DNA from: Moritella sp. F3
Lineage (GTDB): Bacteria > Pseudomonadota > Gammaproteobacteria > Enterobacterales > Moritellaceae
NCBI RefSeq assembly: GCF_015082335.1
Contig: NZ_BLRL01000003.1
Span: forward strand, 310,001 to 374,000
Direction of reading: 5' to 3'
DNA length: 64,000 nucleotides
How positions within the stretch are numbered: the first letter of the stretch is position 1; every line of letters starts with the position of its first letter. Of this stretch, positions 8,108-17,272 are shown in pieces. The notes below the pieces were generated by a model, which was not told the DNA's origin, did not search any database, and saw only the letters and a program-made list of their open reading frames with translations. The position numbers were made by a program, and so were the translations under genes.

Positions 8108-8833
8108 ATGCCTTTAGATGATCCAACTAAAATCCTCGCTGTCACTACAGCAGATAAAGTTTTTGAGCAAATGCAGCGCGCTATTGTTGATGGTGACATA
8201 CTCGCTGGCAGCAAGATCAGTGAACCAGAGTTAGCAAAACGTTATCAAGTTAGCCGTTCAACCTTACGTGAAGCACTAAATAGGCTAGAGAAGTGCCATT
8301 TAATTGAACGTAAAGCCAATGTCGGTTCACGGGTAGTACAATGTACAACACAGGGATTACTTGACCTATACTTTGTAAGAGAAGCGTTAGAAGGCATGGC
8401 GTGCAGACAAGCTGCAGAGAAAATGACAGATGCTGAGATTGTCGACATGAAAGCCATGCTTAGCCAGCACGCATCAGCGCAAGCGCTTAAAGATGGGGTT
8501 GCTTACTATCAAGAAGAGGGTGACTTAGACTTTCACTATAAAGTCATTTTAGGCAGCCATAATAGTCAACTTATTGAATTGATTTGTGGCCAGCTGTATC
8601 ACTTAGTCCGCATGTACCGCTGTCAGTTCGGTATGCATAGCCCGAGAGCCAGCCGTGCTTTTTCAGAACACGCCCAGATTATTGAAGCGATTAGTGATCG
8701 TGATGGAGAGTTAGCCGAAATGCTCATGCGTCGTCATATCGCCGCGTCACGTAAAAACATTGAAACGAAAATTGCTCAGCAACTAGCCGCAAAATTAAAG
8801 ACAGAAACCCCACAAGTTCAAGGAGAGAAATAA
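8108..8833 (+). CDS. GntR-family (FCD) regulator of the methylcitrate operon
   Basis: A 241-residue regulator: winged helix-turn-helix over about residues 12-75 ([21 protein letters not shown] is the recognition region) and an all-helical FCD ligand domain over about 85-225 with the metal-type residues in [12 protein letters not shown] and HAQIIEAI. It stands 1 base before prpB in the same direction, so it is almost surely the operon's repressor; in Shewanella-type bacteria a GntR protein replaces the sigma-54 PrpR of enterics. There is no clear ribosome site, because the operator occupies that spot, so translation may be weak. The ligand is presumably a methylcitrate-cycle intermediate. Confidence 0.88.
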   Translation: MPLDDPTKILAVTTADKVFEQMQRAIVDGDILAGSKISEPELAKRYQVSRSTLREALNRLEKCHLIERKANVGSRVVQCTTQGLLDLYFVREALEGMACRQAAEKMTDAEIVDMKAMLSQHASAQALKDGVAYYQEEGDLDFHYKVILGSHNSQLIELICGQLYHLVRMYRCQFGMHSPRASRAFSEHAQIIEAISDRDGELAEMLMRRHIAASRKNIETKIAQQLAAKLKTETPQVQGEK

Positions 8834-8834
8834 T

Positions 8835-9755
8835 ATGTCTACACCATTGTCGTCTCAGATCGAATCTTCACCACGCTTATCGCCAGGCGCTAAGTTTCGT
8901 TTAGCCCTAGCTAATAATAAACCGCTGCAAGTGGTTGGAACCATCAACGCGTATTGCGCCATGATGGCGGAGCAGTTAGGTCATCAAGCTATTTATTTAT
9001 CTGGTGGTGGTGTGGCGAATGCTTCTTATGGCTTACCTGATTTGGGCATGACGTCATTGAATGATGTGCTTGTCGATGTGCAGCGTATTACCGCCGCATC
9101 GAGTCTACCTTTGCTGGTGGATATAGATACCGGTTGGGGCGGGGCATTTAACATTGCTAAAACGATTCGCGATATGGAAAAAGCAGGGGCTGCTGCGGTA
9201 CATTTAGAAGACCAAGTGGCGCAAAAACGTTGTGGTCACCGCCCAAATAAAGAAATTGTGTCGGCAGAAGAGATGGTTGACCGTATCAAAGCGGCGGTGG
9301 ACGCGCGTACTGATGCTGATTTTTTCATTATGGCGCGTACCGATTCATTCGCACAAGAAGGACTGGAAGCAGCGATTGCCAGAGCACAAGCTTATGTTGC
9401 AGCAGGTGCTGACGGTATTTTTGCTGAAGCTGTAAAAACCGAAGCGCATTATCGTGCATTCTCGGCAGCGTTAGATGTACCTATCTTGGCTAATATCACT
9501 GAGTTTGGCCAAACTGAATTATGGAATAAAGAGCAACTCGGAGAGTGGGGTTGCGCTATGGTGCTTTATCCATTGTCAGCCTTCCGTGCGATGAATAAAG
9601 CCGCTGAACAGGTTTATAAAACCCTACTCAGTGATGGTGACCAAAAAGCCGTGGTAGGTAACATGCAAACTCGCATGGATTTGTATGATTACCTTGGTTA
9701 TCACGACTATGAGCAAAAACTGGATAGTCTCTTTTCTGAAGGAAAAAATAAATAA
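8835..9755 (+). CDS. prpB: 2-methylisocitrate lyase PrpB
   Basis: A 306-residue enzyme of the isocitrate lyase/PEP mutase superfamily. It splits 2-methylisocitrate into pyruvate and succinate in the cytoplasm, the last step of the methylcitrate cycle. The catalytic motif KRCGH is at residues 131-135, and the metal-binding region is visible as [11 protein letters not shown]. The length matches the family. It follows the regulator with an AAGGAGAG site. The stop codon lies in the first of two near-identical 18-base tandem copies. Confidence 0.96.
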   Translation: MSTPLSSQIESSPRLSPGAKFRLALANNKPLQVVGTINAYCAMMAEQLGHQAIYLSGGGVANASYGLPDLGMTSLNDVLVDVQRITAASSLPLLVDIDTGWGGAFNIAKTIRDMEKAGAAAVHLEDQVAQKRCGHRPNKEIVSAEEMVDRIKAAVDARTDADFFIMARTDSFAQEGLEAAIARAQAYVAAGADGIFAEAVKTEAHYRAFSAALDVPILANITEFGQTELWNKEQLGEWGCAMVLYPLSAFRAMNKAAEQVYKTLLSDGDQKAVVGNMQTRMDLYDYLGYHDYEQKLDSLFSEGKNK

Positions 9756-9932
9756 AAAATCGAAGGAAAGAATAAATAACGCGCTTAAAGAAGCGAGTGA
9801 TAAAAATAAGAACTAAACAATCAAGCGAACAATAGCAAACAGGATGTTGCAGGGTGAGCCCATTGCCGTTAGCGCAATGGTGACTGTAGAGTTGCTATAA
9901 GCCGCTTCACGTTAATACAAATTAAGGGAATA
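9756..9932 (+). other. prpB-prpC spacer with hairpin and tandem duplication
   Basis: The 177-base spacer begins with a second copy (9762-9779) of the 18 bases that end prpB (9738-9755), differing at one position. A 7-base-pair hairpin CCATTGC/GCAATGG with a 7-base loop is at 9860-9880 and has no T-run, so it could mark mRNA processing or stability rather than termination. No ORF of note. Confidence 0.4.
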
Positions 9933-9935
9933 ATG

Positions 9936-11060
9936 ATGACAGATAAGAAACTATCAGGCGCAGGTTTACGTGGTCAAAGTGCAGGTGAGACAGCGCTTTG
10001 TACGGTTGGTAAATCTGGTAGCGGCTTAACGTATTGTGGCTATGACGTTGCTGACTTGGCTGAAAATGCGACTTTTGAGGAAGTTGCGTATTTACTGTTT
10101 AACGGTGAGTTGCCGACTCTTGATCAACTGGAAACATACAAGGCTGAATTGCATAGCCTACGTGATATACCGCAATCGTTAAAAGAAGTTCTACAACATA
10201 TCCCAGCAGACGCACATCCAATGGATGTGATGCGAACAGGCTGTTCATTTTTAGGTAATATTGAGCCAGAAGCTGACTTTTCAGAGCAAAGTAAAGCGGC
10301 GAATCGTCTGCTTTCGGCATTCCCTGCAATCATGTGTTACTGGTACCGTTATTCGCATGATGGTGTAGAAATTGACTGTACAACAGATGAAGGATCACTG
10401 GCTGGTCACTTCCTTAAATTGCTACGTGGTGAAGCGCCGTCAGAGCAACATCGTCGCGTGATGGATGTATCGTTGATCTTATATGCTGAGCATGAGTTTA
10501 ATGCATCTACTTTTAGTGCTCGTGTTTGTGCATCGACGTTATCGGATATGTTCTCTTGTGTTACGGGGGCTATCGGTACTTTGCGTGGACCTTTACACGG
10601 TGGTGCAAATGAAGCGGCGATGGATATGATCCAACAGTTTACTTCTCCTGCGGATGCTAAAACCCAAATGGCAGGCATGCTAGAGCGTAAAGAAAAAATC
10701 ATGGGCTTTGGTCATGCTATTTACCGCACTTCAGATCCGCGTAATGTCATCATTAAAAAATGGTCTGAAAAATTGGCGCATGAACATGGTGATACCGAGT
10801 TATATGATATTTCGGTAGCGTGTGAAGAGTTTATGTGGGACAGCAAAAAACTGTTCTGTAATGCCGATTTCTTTCATGCCTCTGCTTATCATTTCATGGG
10901 GATCCCAACGAAACTGTTTACCCCTATTTTTGTTTGTTCACGTTTAACGGGCTGGGCTGCACATGTGATGGAACAGCGTAGTAATAACCGTATTATTCGC
11001 CCGAGTGCAGATTATATTGGTGCAGAGCCAAGAGTTGTAACACCGATTTCAGAGAGATAA
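9936..11060 (+). CDS. prpC: 2-methylcitrate synthase PrpC
   Basis: A citrate synthase family enzyme of 374 residues that condenses propionyl-CoA with oxaloacetate to 2-methylcitrate. It has the family's short bacterial form, with LHGGANEAAM (first active-site His region), MGFGHAIYRTSDPR (second His) and the late aspartate in FFHASAYHFMGIP. The second of two adjacent ATGs was chosen because it is better spaced (7 bases) from AAGGGAA. It is the second catabolic gene of the prp operon. Confidence 0.95.
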   Translation: MTDKKLSGAGLRGQSAGETALCTVGKSGSGLTYCGYDVADLAENATFEEVAYLLFNGELPTLDQLETYKAELHSLRDIPQSLKEVLQHIPADAHPMDVMRTGCSFLGNIEPEADFSEQSKAANRLLSAFPAIMCYWYRYSHDGVEIDCTTDEGSLAGHFLKLLRGEAPSEQHRRVMDVSLILYAEHEFNASTFSARVCASTLSDMFSCVTGAIGTLRGPLHGGANEAAMDMIQQFTSPADAKTQMAGMLERKEKIMGFGHAIYRTSDPRNVIIKKWSEKLAHEHGDTELYDISVACEEFMWDSKKLFCNADFFHASAYHFMGIPTKLFTPIFVCSRLTGWAAHVMEQRSNNRIIRPSADYIGAEPRVVTPISER

Positions 11061-11066
11061 TGGATT

Positions 11067-13718
11067 ATGAATACTAACTATCGTAAAGCACTGTCTGGCA
11101 GTGAATTGGATTATTTTGATACCCGTGCAGCCGTTGATGATATTCAAGCAGGTGCGTATGCAACCTTGCCGTATACATCAAGAGTCTTTGCCGAAAACTT
11201 AGTACGCCGCTGTGAACCCACCGCGTTAACAGCGTCTTTAAAGCAGCTGATTGAACGTAAGCGTGATCTTGATTTCCCTTGGTTTCCGGCGCGTGTGGTT
11301 TGTCATGATATTTTAGGCCAGACCGCATTAGTTGATTTGGCTGGTCTGCGTGATGCGATCGCTGAAAAAGGCGGCGATCCCGCCAAGGTCAATCCTGTGG
11401 TACCGACGCAATTGATTGTCGATCATTCATTGGCTGTTGAACATGCGGGATTTGATCCTGATGCGTTTGCAAAAAACCGTGCGATTGAAGATCGCCGTAA
11501 CGATGACCGTTTTCATTTTATTAATTGGACTAAAACAGCCTTTAAGAATATCGATGTTATTCCACCGGGTAACGGTATTTTGCATCAAATTAACTTAGAG
11601 CGTATGTCACCTGTGATCCAATCTCTGCATGGTGTGGCATTTCCTGATACGTTAGTAGGTACTGATAGCCATACGCCGATGGTCGATGCCTTGGGCGTGA
11701 TTGCTATTGGTGTTGGTGGTCTAGAGGCTGAAAGTGTGATGCTAGGACGTGCGTCATACATGCGCTTACCAGATATTATTGGTGTTGAATTAACGGGTAA
11801 GCCACCAGCAGGGATGACGGCAACAGATACTGTATTGGCATTGACTGAATTCTTACGTGCGCAGAAAGTCGTTTCAAGCTATCTCGAATTTTATGGTGAC
11901 GGTGTTAAGCATTTAACCTTAGGCGATCGCGCTACTATTTCAAATATGACGCCGGAATATGGCGCAACAGCGGCCCTGTTTTCTATTGACGAACAAACGA
12001 TTGACTACCTTAAATTAACCGGTCGTGAAGACGAGCAAGTTAAGCTGGTTGAAATCTACGCCAAAGAAACAGGTTTGTGGGCAGATGATTTAAGTCAGGT
12101 GGAATACGAACGTGTACTCACTTTCGACTTATCGACAGTGTGCCGTAATATCGCTGGCCCATCAAATCCGCATAATCGTGTGCCTACGTCTGAATTAGCC
12201 AAACGTGGCATCAGTGGTAAAGTCGATAATGAACCAGGTAAAATGCCAGATGGCGCCGTGATCATCGCTGCTATCACAAGTTGTACCAATACCAGTAATC
12301 CACGCAACATGATCGCCGCAGGTTTGATTGCCCGCAATGCCAATAAGTTAGGGTTAACCCGTAAACCTTGGGTTAAAACATCACTGGCACCGGGTTCAAA
12401 AGCGGTGAAACTCTATTTAGAAGAAGCGACATTATTACCGGAACTAGAGCAACTTGGTTTTGGTATTGTCGCTTTCGCTTGTACCTCGTGTAATGGCATG
12501 AGCGGCGCGCTTGATCCGGTTATTCAACAAGAGCTCTTAGATCGTGATTTATATGCTACTGCTGTGTTGTCGGGAAATCGCAACTTTGATGGTCGTATTC
12601 ATCCTCATGCCAATGAAGCCTTTATTGCCTCGCCACCGTTAGTGGTTGCTTATGCTATCGCAGGCACCATACGTTTTGATATTGAGCGTGATGCACTTGG
12701 GTTCGACCAAGCTGGTAATGCCATCACCCTGAAAGACATTTGGCCTAGCGATGAAGAAATTGATGACGTGCTTAAAGCGAGCGTTAAACCTGAACAATTC
12801 CGTCAAGTTTATAACCCCATGTTTGGTTCTGGTGTTGGTTCTGATAGTGGCTCTGATACCAGCACGAATATAGGTTCTGAAATAGAATGCAGCGTTGATT
12901 ATGGCGACAAAAATAACCCGTTGTATGATTGGCGTGAAATGAGTACCTATATTCGCCGACCTCCTTATTGGGAAGGTGCCTTAGCGGGTGTACGTACTCT
13001 TAAGGGAATGCATTCTCTTGCTGTATTGGGTGATAACATTACGACCGACCATCTGTCACCGTCTAATGCCATTATGCTTGATAGCGCGGCGGGTGCTTAT
13101 TTAGATAAGATGGGTTTACCAGAAGTCGATTTTAATTCCTATGCTACGCACCGTGGTGATCACTTAACAGCGCAACGTGCGACCTTTGCGAATCCGAAAT
13201 TAAACAATGAAATGGTGTTAGAAAACGGGCAGGTTAAGCAAGGTTCATTAGCGCGAATAGAACCGGAAGGCACTGTTACTCGTATGTGGGAAGCGATTGA
13301 AACTTACATGGAGCGTAAACAGCCTCTGATAATCGTCGCAGGTGCGGATTATGGTCAAGGTTCATCACGGGATTGGGCGGCAAAAGGTGTGCGTTTAGCG
13401 GGTGTTGAAGCCATTGTTGCTGAAGGTTTCGAACGTATTCACCGTACTAACCTCGTTGGTATGGGTGTACTACCGCTGGAGTTTAAAGCCGGTGAAAGCC
13501 GTAAAACTTATGCTATTGATGGCAGTGAAACTTTTGACGTCATTGGTGAGCCAACCCCGCTTGCAGAGCTAACGCTTATCATTACCCGTAAAAATGGTGA
13601 AACGCTTGAAGTACCTGTGACTTGTCGTTTAGATACGGCGGAAGAAGTCTCTATCTATGCAGCTGGTGGTGTATTGCAACGCTTCGCACAGGATTTCCTT
13701 GAATCGAGTGAGGGCTAG
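11067..13718 (+). CDS. acnD: Fe/S-dependent 2-methylcitrate dehydratase AcnD
   Basis: An aconitase-family protein of 883 residues that dehydrates 2-methylcitrate to 2-methyl-trans-aconitate; it works with PrpF in bacteria that lack PrpD. The 4Fe-4S ligand cysteines are visible at about residue 406 (TSCTNTSNP) and 472/475 (ACTSCNGMSG), and substrate-binding SRDWAAKG is present in the C-terminal swivel domain. The protein is somewhat longer than usual: a Gly/Ser/Asp-rich stretch at about residues 587-608 lies in the linker before the swivel domain. It follows prpC by 6 bases. Confidence 0.95.
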   Translation: MNTNYRKALSGSELDYFDTRAAVDDIQAGAYATLPYTSRVFAENLVRRCEPTALTASLKQLIERKRDLDFPWFPARVVCHDILGQTALVDLAGLRDAIAEKGGDPAKVNPVVPTQLIVDHSLAVEHAGFDPDAFAKNRAIEDRRNDDRFHFINWTKTAFKNIDVIPPGNGILHQINLERMSPVIQSLHGVAFPDTLVGTDSHTPMVDALGVIAIGVGGLEAESVMLGRASYMRLPDIIGVELTGKPPAGMTATDTVLALTEFLRAQKVVSSYLEFYGDGVKHLTLGDRATISNMTPEYGATAALFSIDEQTIDYLKLTGREDEQVKLVEIYAKETGLWADDLSQVEYERVLTFDLSTVCRNIAGPSNPHNRVPTSELAKRGISGKVDNEPGKMPDGAVIIAAITSCTNTSNPRNMIAAGLIARNANKLGLTRKPWVKTSLAPGSKAVKLYLEEATLLPELEQLGFGIVAFACTSCNGMSGALDPVIQQELLDRDLYATAVLSGNRNFDGRIHPHANEAFIASPPLVVAYAIAGTIRFDIERDALGFDQAGNAITLKDIWPSDEEIDDVLKASVKPEQFRQVYNPMFGSGVGSDSGSDTSTNIGSEIECSVDYGDKNNPLYDWREMSTYIRRPPYWEGALAGVRTLKGMHSLAVLGDNITTDHLSPSNAIMLDSAAGAYLDKMGLPEVDFNSYATHRGDHLTAQRATFANPKLNNEMVLENGQVKQGSLARIEPEGTVTRMWEAIETYMERKQPLIIVAGADYGQGSSRDWAAKGVRLAGVEAIVAEGFERIHRTNLVGMGVLPLEFKAGESRKTYAIDGSETFDVIGEPTPLAELTLIITRKNGETLEVPVTCRLDTAEEVSIYAAGGVLQRFAQDFLESSEG

Positions 13719-13723
13719 CTTTT

Positions 13724-14923
13724 ATGGTGAAAAATAACATGACGTATTTACCACAGCTTAGGATCCCCGCTACTTATATGCGTGGCGGGACGAGCAAGGG
13801 CGTGTTTTTTAATCTTCAAGATTTACCGGAAGCGGCGCAAATACCAGGTGCAGCACGTGATGCACTGTTATTACGGGTGATCGGTAGCCCAGATCCTTAT
13901 GGTAAACAAACTGATGGTATGGGAGGGGCAACGTCAAGTACCAGTAAGACTGTTATTGTGTCGGCAACGGATAAAGCAGATCACGATATTGATTACCTAT
14001 TTGGTCAGGTATCGATTGATAAACCGTTCGTAGATTGGAGTGGTAACTGTGGCAACTTATCTGCTGCAGTGGGCTCTTTTGCGATTAACAGTGGTTTGGT
14101 CGATACTAGTCGTATTCCAGAAAATGGCATTGCTATTGTGCGTATTTGGCAAGCCAACATTGGTAAAACAATTATTGTGCATGTGCCAATGACTGGTGGT
14201 TTAGTGCAGGAGACCGGTGATTTTGAGTTAGATGGCGTGACATTTCCTGCTGCAGAAGTTGCTGTTGAATTTATGCATCCCGCAGATGGTGAAGGCGCGA
14301 TGTTTCCGACCGGTAATCTGATTGATGACTTGGTTGTGCCTGAATACGTTGTCGCTGCAGGACAATTAAAAGTGACGATGATTAACGCCGGTATACCTAC
14401 TATTTTTGTTGATGCCGAGGATGTTGGTTACACAGGGAGTGAATTGCAAGATGCAATTAATAATGATGTTGAAGCATTATCTATGTTTGAAGCTATTCGA
14501 GCTTATGGCGCGGTTAAAATGGGTTTAATTACTGATATTTCAGAAGCTGTTCAGCGTCAGCATACACCTAAGGTTGCGTTTGTCGCGCAGTCTACTGACT
14601 ATGTATCCTCAAGTGATAAAGCGATTGCTGCTCATGAAATTGATTTATCGGTCAGGGCATTGTCGATGGGGAAATTACATCACGCTATGATGGGGACTGC
14701 TGCTGTCGCAATCGGCGCTGCAGCGGCAGTACCTGGCACGCTAGTGAATTTAGCCGCAGGTGGTGGTGTGCGTGACTCGGTGAATTTCGGTCATCCGTCG
14801 GGTACATTACGGGTTGGTGCACAAGCTAGCCAAGTTAACGGAGAGTGGACTGTGACTAAAGCGAGCATGAGCCGTAGTGCGCGAATTCTGATGGAAGGTT
14901 GGGTGCGCATTCCTAATACATAA
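13724..14923 (+). CDS. prpF: 2-methylaconitate cis-trans isomerase PrpF
   Basis: A 399-residue enzyme with a diaminopimelate-epimerase-like fold that converts 2-methyl-trans-aconitate into the cis form used by aconitase. The opening block RIPATYMRGGTSKGVFF and the paired motif WSGNCGNLSAAVG are characteristic. It is the last gene of the prp operon, 5 bases after acnD, and completes an AcnD/PrpF-type methylcitrate pathway. A GAGGG ribosome site lies about 10 bases before the ATG; an internal ATG at 13739 is possible. Confidence 0.95.
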   Translation: MVKNNMTYLPQLRIPATYMRGGTSKGVFFNLQDLPEAAQIPGAARDALLLRVIGSPDPYGKQTDGMGGATSSTSKTVIVSATDKADHDIDYLFGQVSIDKPFVDWSGNCGNLSAAVGSFAINSGLVDTSRIPENGIAIVRIWQANIGKTIIVHVPMTGGLVQETGDFELDGVTFPAAEVAVEFMHPADGEGAMFPTGNLIDDLVVPEYVVAAGQLKVTMINAGIPTIFVDAEDVGYTGSELQDAINNDVEALSMFEAIRAYGAVKMGLITDISEAVQRQHTPKVAFVAQSTDYVSSSDKAIAAHEIDLSVRALSMGKLHHAMMGTAAVAIGAAAAVPGTLVNLAAGGGVRDSVNFGHPSGTLRVGAQASQVNGEWTVTKASMSRSARILMEGWVRIPNT

Positions 14924-14946
14924 CCCCTGCAATTGTACAACAGGGG
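14924..14946. terminator. Weak terminator-like hairpin between convergent prpF and brnQ
   Basis: CCCCTG pairs with CAGGGG around an 11-base loop immediately after the prpF stop. No clean T-run follows on either strand, so the function is uncertain. Confidence 0.35.
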
Positions 14947-14957
14947 GATGTATTAGT

Positions 14958-16277
14958 TTATTCGACGTTAGTTACTTTCTTCTGGCAATGCCTAGTTGTT
15001 GCGGACTGTCTGTTCAGCCATTTACTAATAGTAATTGTGACGAAAACAGGCAGGAACCAACTGGCGTATGTAGAAAATAGTGGCACATACGTTGTTAGTG
15101 GGGTAGATAGATATTCGGGTAATAAATCCAGAATATGCAATGCATCTAAGCCACCGAATATCACGGTAAGGCTAACGATAGTCACGTAAACCGGTAAATA
15201 CGACTTTGTCGTTGGCAAGCACAAGGCTGTTAACACAAGTGCAATAGCTACGGGGCATAATACGAGTATGGCTGGTAGACTAATTGCTAGAATTTGGTCT
15301 AACCCGAAGTTAGCAATGACACCTGTCACGAAAGTTACAATTGCAGCCGTGATCGCAAACGGATAATTGAATGTCTGCTGGTAATATTCAGCGCAGGCAT
15401 TAGTTAATCCGACCGTTGTTGTTAGACATGCCATGATAATAATGGCTCCGAGTAGATACTGACCCATAGGACCGAATATTTCTGCCACATAACGAGTAAG
15501 TAGTTCACCGCCATTAGTAGCACCTTCTGAAATCGACGCCGACGTAGCACCAACATAAGCCATAGCCAAATAACATGCTGATATTAGTAGGGCATAAATT
15601 ACAGTTACTTTTAACGTGGCGATAAAGACTTCATGAGGTGACTCGTAGCCTTGTTCGCGGATGGATTTAATAATAATCCAACCAAATCCAACCGCCGCAA
15701 TCGCGTCCATCGTCATATAACCTTGGATTAAACCACTGGTAATTGGTTGATATTGGTAGTCGGCAGTGGGGGGATTTAAGGTGCCTAGTGGGGTTATTAC
15801 CGCAGCTAATGCCAATGCGACTAACATCAATATTAAGAGTGGTGTCATTATTTTACCAATGTAGTGAACTAATTTACCTTGCTGAAAGGAAAGTAGTAGG
15901 CTTGCAATAACAAAAATGATAGAAAATAGCAGTAGGTTATCACCAGAGAAGAATGGTTTTATCCCCATTTCATAAGCAACAGTCACAGCTCTAGGCATAC
16001 CAAATGCAGGTCCTACCGCGGTAAGCAGTGAGACCCAAAAAGCAATTGCTAACGGTTTTGGTAGGGCATTGGTCAATTGACCACTGCTACTGAGTCGCCC
16101 TAAGACAATGAGGGTGAGAGAAGGAAGTCCTACCGCGGTAAGTGAAAATCCCAGCATAGCCGGAAGGTATTGTGTACCCGCTTCTAGACCCAGAAAAGGT
16201 GGGAAAATTATATTTCCAGCGCCAAGAAACATAGCAAAAGTCATTAGACCAATCGCAAGTAGGTTATGGTTTTTCAA
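14958..16277 (-). CDS. brnQ: Branched-chain amino acid:cation symporter BrnQ (LIVCS family)
   Basis: A 439-residue inner-membrane carrier with about twelve hydrophobic segments. The opening FAMFLGAGNIIFPPFLG and the block TMDAIAAVGFGWIII are typical of BrnQ carriers that import Leu, Ile and Val with sodium. The start codon is TTG at 16277, supported by a well-placed GAGGA 7 bases before it. About 130 bases upstream ends a 39-codon leader ORF packed with Ile and Val codons, followed by alternative hairpins, so expression is probably tuned by branched-chain amino acid supply. Confidence 0.93.
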   Translation of the reverse strand: MKNHNLLAIGLMTFAMFLGAGNIIFPPFLGLEAGTQYLPAMLGFSLTAVGLPSLTLIVLGRLSSSGQLTNALPKPLAIAFWVSLLTAVGPAFGMPRAVTVAYEMGIKPFFSGDNLLLFSIIFVIASLLLSFQQGKLVHYIGKIMTPLLILMLVALALAAVITPLGTLNPPTADYQYQPITSGLIQGYMTMDAIAAVGFGWIIIKSIREQGYESPHEVFIATLKVTVIYALLISACYLAMAYVGATSASISEGATNGGELLTRYVAEIFGPMGQYLLGAIIIMACLTTTVGLTNACAEYYQQTFNYPFAITAAIVTFVTGVIANFGLDQILAISLPAILVLCPVAIALVLTALCLPTTKSYLPVYVTIVSLTVIFGGLDALHILDLLPEYLSTPLTTYVPLFSTYASWFLPVFVTITISKWLNRQSATTRHCQKKVTNVE

Positions 16278-16373
16278 TGTACAGTCCTCATGCTGTTGAG
16301 CAGTGCTCAGTCAGCGTTGTTATTGTGGACCGTCAGATTGGCTGAAGAAAAAATGAGAAAGAAATAAAGTAAT

Positions 16374-16412
16374 CCCTCCGTCAGCCAGGCTGACGGAAGT
16401 AAGCGTCAGCCT
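16374..16412 (-). promoter_or_regulatory. Candidate attenuator with mutually exclusive hairpins before brnQ
   Basis: On the minus strand three segments follow one another: A AGGCTGACG (16412-16404, overlapping the leader stop codon), B CGTCAGCCT (16395-16387) and C GGCTGACGG (16386-16378). B can pair with A over 9 bases or with C over 8 bases with a three-base loop, but not with both. A ribosome at the stop codon covers A and favours B:C; one stalled earlier in the Ile/Val run leaves A free and favours A:B. The tract after C is U-rich but not a clean U-run, so termination may be imperfect or the control may be Rho- or translation-based. Confidence 0.7.
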
Positions 16413-16530
16413 AGTTAATAATGACTCGGATGACTAGAATGACAGTAATAATAGTAGATTTTACGCACGACACAGCATCAAACATAACTTTGCATAAAGC
16501 AGTAGATTGTTGAGCTGAAGAATAAAGCAT
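16411..16530 (-). CDS. Leader peptide, 39 residues, Ile/Val rich (attenuation control of brnQ)
   Basis: ATG at 16530 follows AGGA with a 7-base spacer and opens a 39-codon frame. The last 14 codons read TIITVILVIRVIIN, ten of which are Ile, Val or Leu, directly before the TAG stop. This is the arrangement of ilvGMEDA and ilvBN leader peptides. The stop codon overlaps the first arm of alternative hairpins and the next gene is the branched-chain carrier. It is too short for ordinary gene calling. A second frame from 16536 is Leu rich, but its stop is far from the hairpins. Confidence 0.75.
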   Translation of the reverse strand: MLYSSAQQSTALCKVMFDAVSCVKSTIITVILVIRVIIN

Positions 16531-16566
16531 GAATGCATCCTAGTTATTTATCGTGGTAACCAATTC

Positions 16567-16595
16567 AATATACAAACAATAAACTACCGCGTAAA
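16567..16595 (-). promoter_or_regulatory. Candidate sigma-70 promoter of the leader-brnQ transcript
   Basis: On the minus strand TTTACG (16595-16590) and TATATT (16572-16567) are exactly 17 bases apart. The start of transcription would be near 16560, giving a 5' leader of about 30 bases before the leader-peptide ATG. Confidence 0.55.
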
Positions 16596-16785
16596 CCCTT
16601 TGTGGTTAAATATATTAATTTATTTATATTTATGGTTTGTTGTTTTTCTAATCTGCATGGGAGGAAGGGAGGGAGTAACGTTTAGCCTAGAACACCAAAC
16701 TAATCAAACCAGTTAATAGAATAATTGGATTAATAGTAAGATACCGTTATATTGTCAGCATATTTATTTCGAGGCTGACTTTATA

Positions 16786-17208
16786 ATGGTAAAGGTAATT
16801 ACATTTTTGATCATGAGCGTCTGTAGTTTTACGGCAATAGCGACCTCGGTAGACTGCGATAAAGCGTTTAACACATTAGAAATAAATTACTGTGCGAAAG
16901 TGGAATTAGATAAAGCGGAAGCTGAAATGCAGCGTTACCTGAATAAGAGTCTTGCTCAATATACAGCTGACACGAATGTGGTAGAGTCGATCAACATCGC
17001 ACAATCAGCATGGCAATCGTATAGTAAATCACAGTGTGACTCGGTATTTACCTTATTTCGAGACGGAACCATGCGAGTCGTGATGACGCTAAGTTGTCGA
17101 ACTAAGCTTACCCAACAGCGAACCCATGAATTGTGGTCACAATACTTAACGTATATGGACAGTGCTGAGCCTGTATTACCTGAGCCACGTATATCCGATC
17201 TGACTTAA
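16786..17208 (+). CDS. Secreted LprI-like / DUF1311 protein
   Basis: A 140-residue protein with a signal peptide (about residues 1-18, cleavage near AIAT) and a cysteine-bearing helical domain of the LprI/DUF1311 kind: D-C-x-K-A-x-x-x-x-E-x-x-x-C near the start of the mature part, the WQSYSKSQCD motif and a final SCRTKLTQQRTHEL helix. Members sit in the periplasm, and some were described as lysozyme inhibitors; the function here is not known. It is a single-gene unit ending in a terminator. Confidence 0.8.
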   Translation: MVKVITFLIMSVCSFTAIATSVDCDKAFNTLEINYCAKVELDKAEAEMQRYLNKSLAQYTADTNVVESINIAQSAWQSYSKSQCDSVFTLFRDGTMRVVMTLSCRTKLTQQRTHELWSQYLTYMDSAEPVLPEPRISDLT

Positions 17209-17222
17209 TTAACTTAAACAGC

Positions 17223-17256
17223 ATGGCAGAAGACTTAAGCTCGCTCTGCCATTTTG
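17223..17256 (+). terminator. Rho-independent terminator after the LprI-like gene
   Basis: ATGGCAGA pairs with TCTGCCAT around a 14-base loop and is followed by TTTT. It lies between convergent genes and could also slow transcription from ndh. Confidence 0.6.
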
Positions 17257-17272
17257 CTGTAATGGGTTATGA

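Noticed and set aside
16453-16536. Leu-rich alternative leader frame before brnQ
   Set aside because: Its stop codon is well upstream of the hairpins and it lacks the tight Ile/Val run; the 39-codon frame fits attenuation better.
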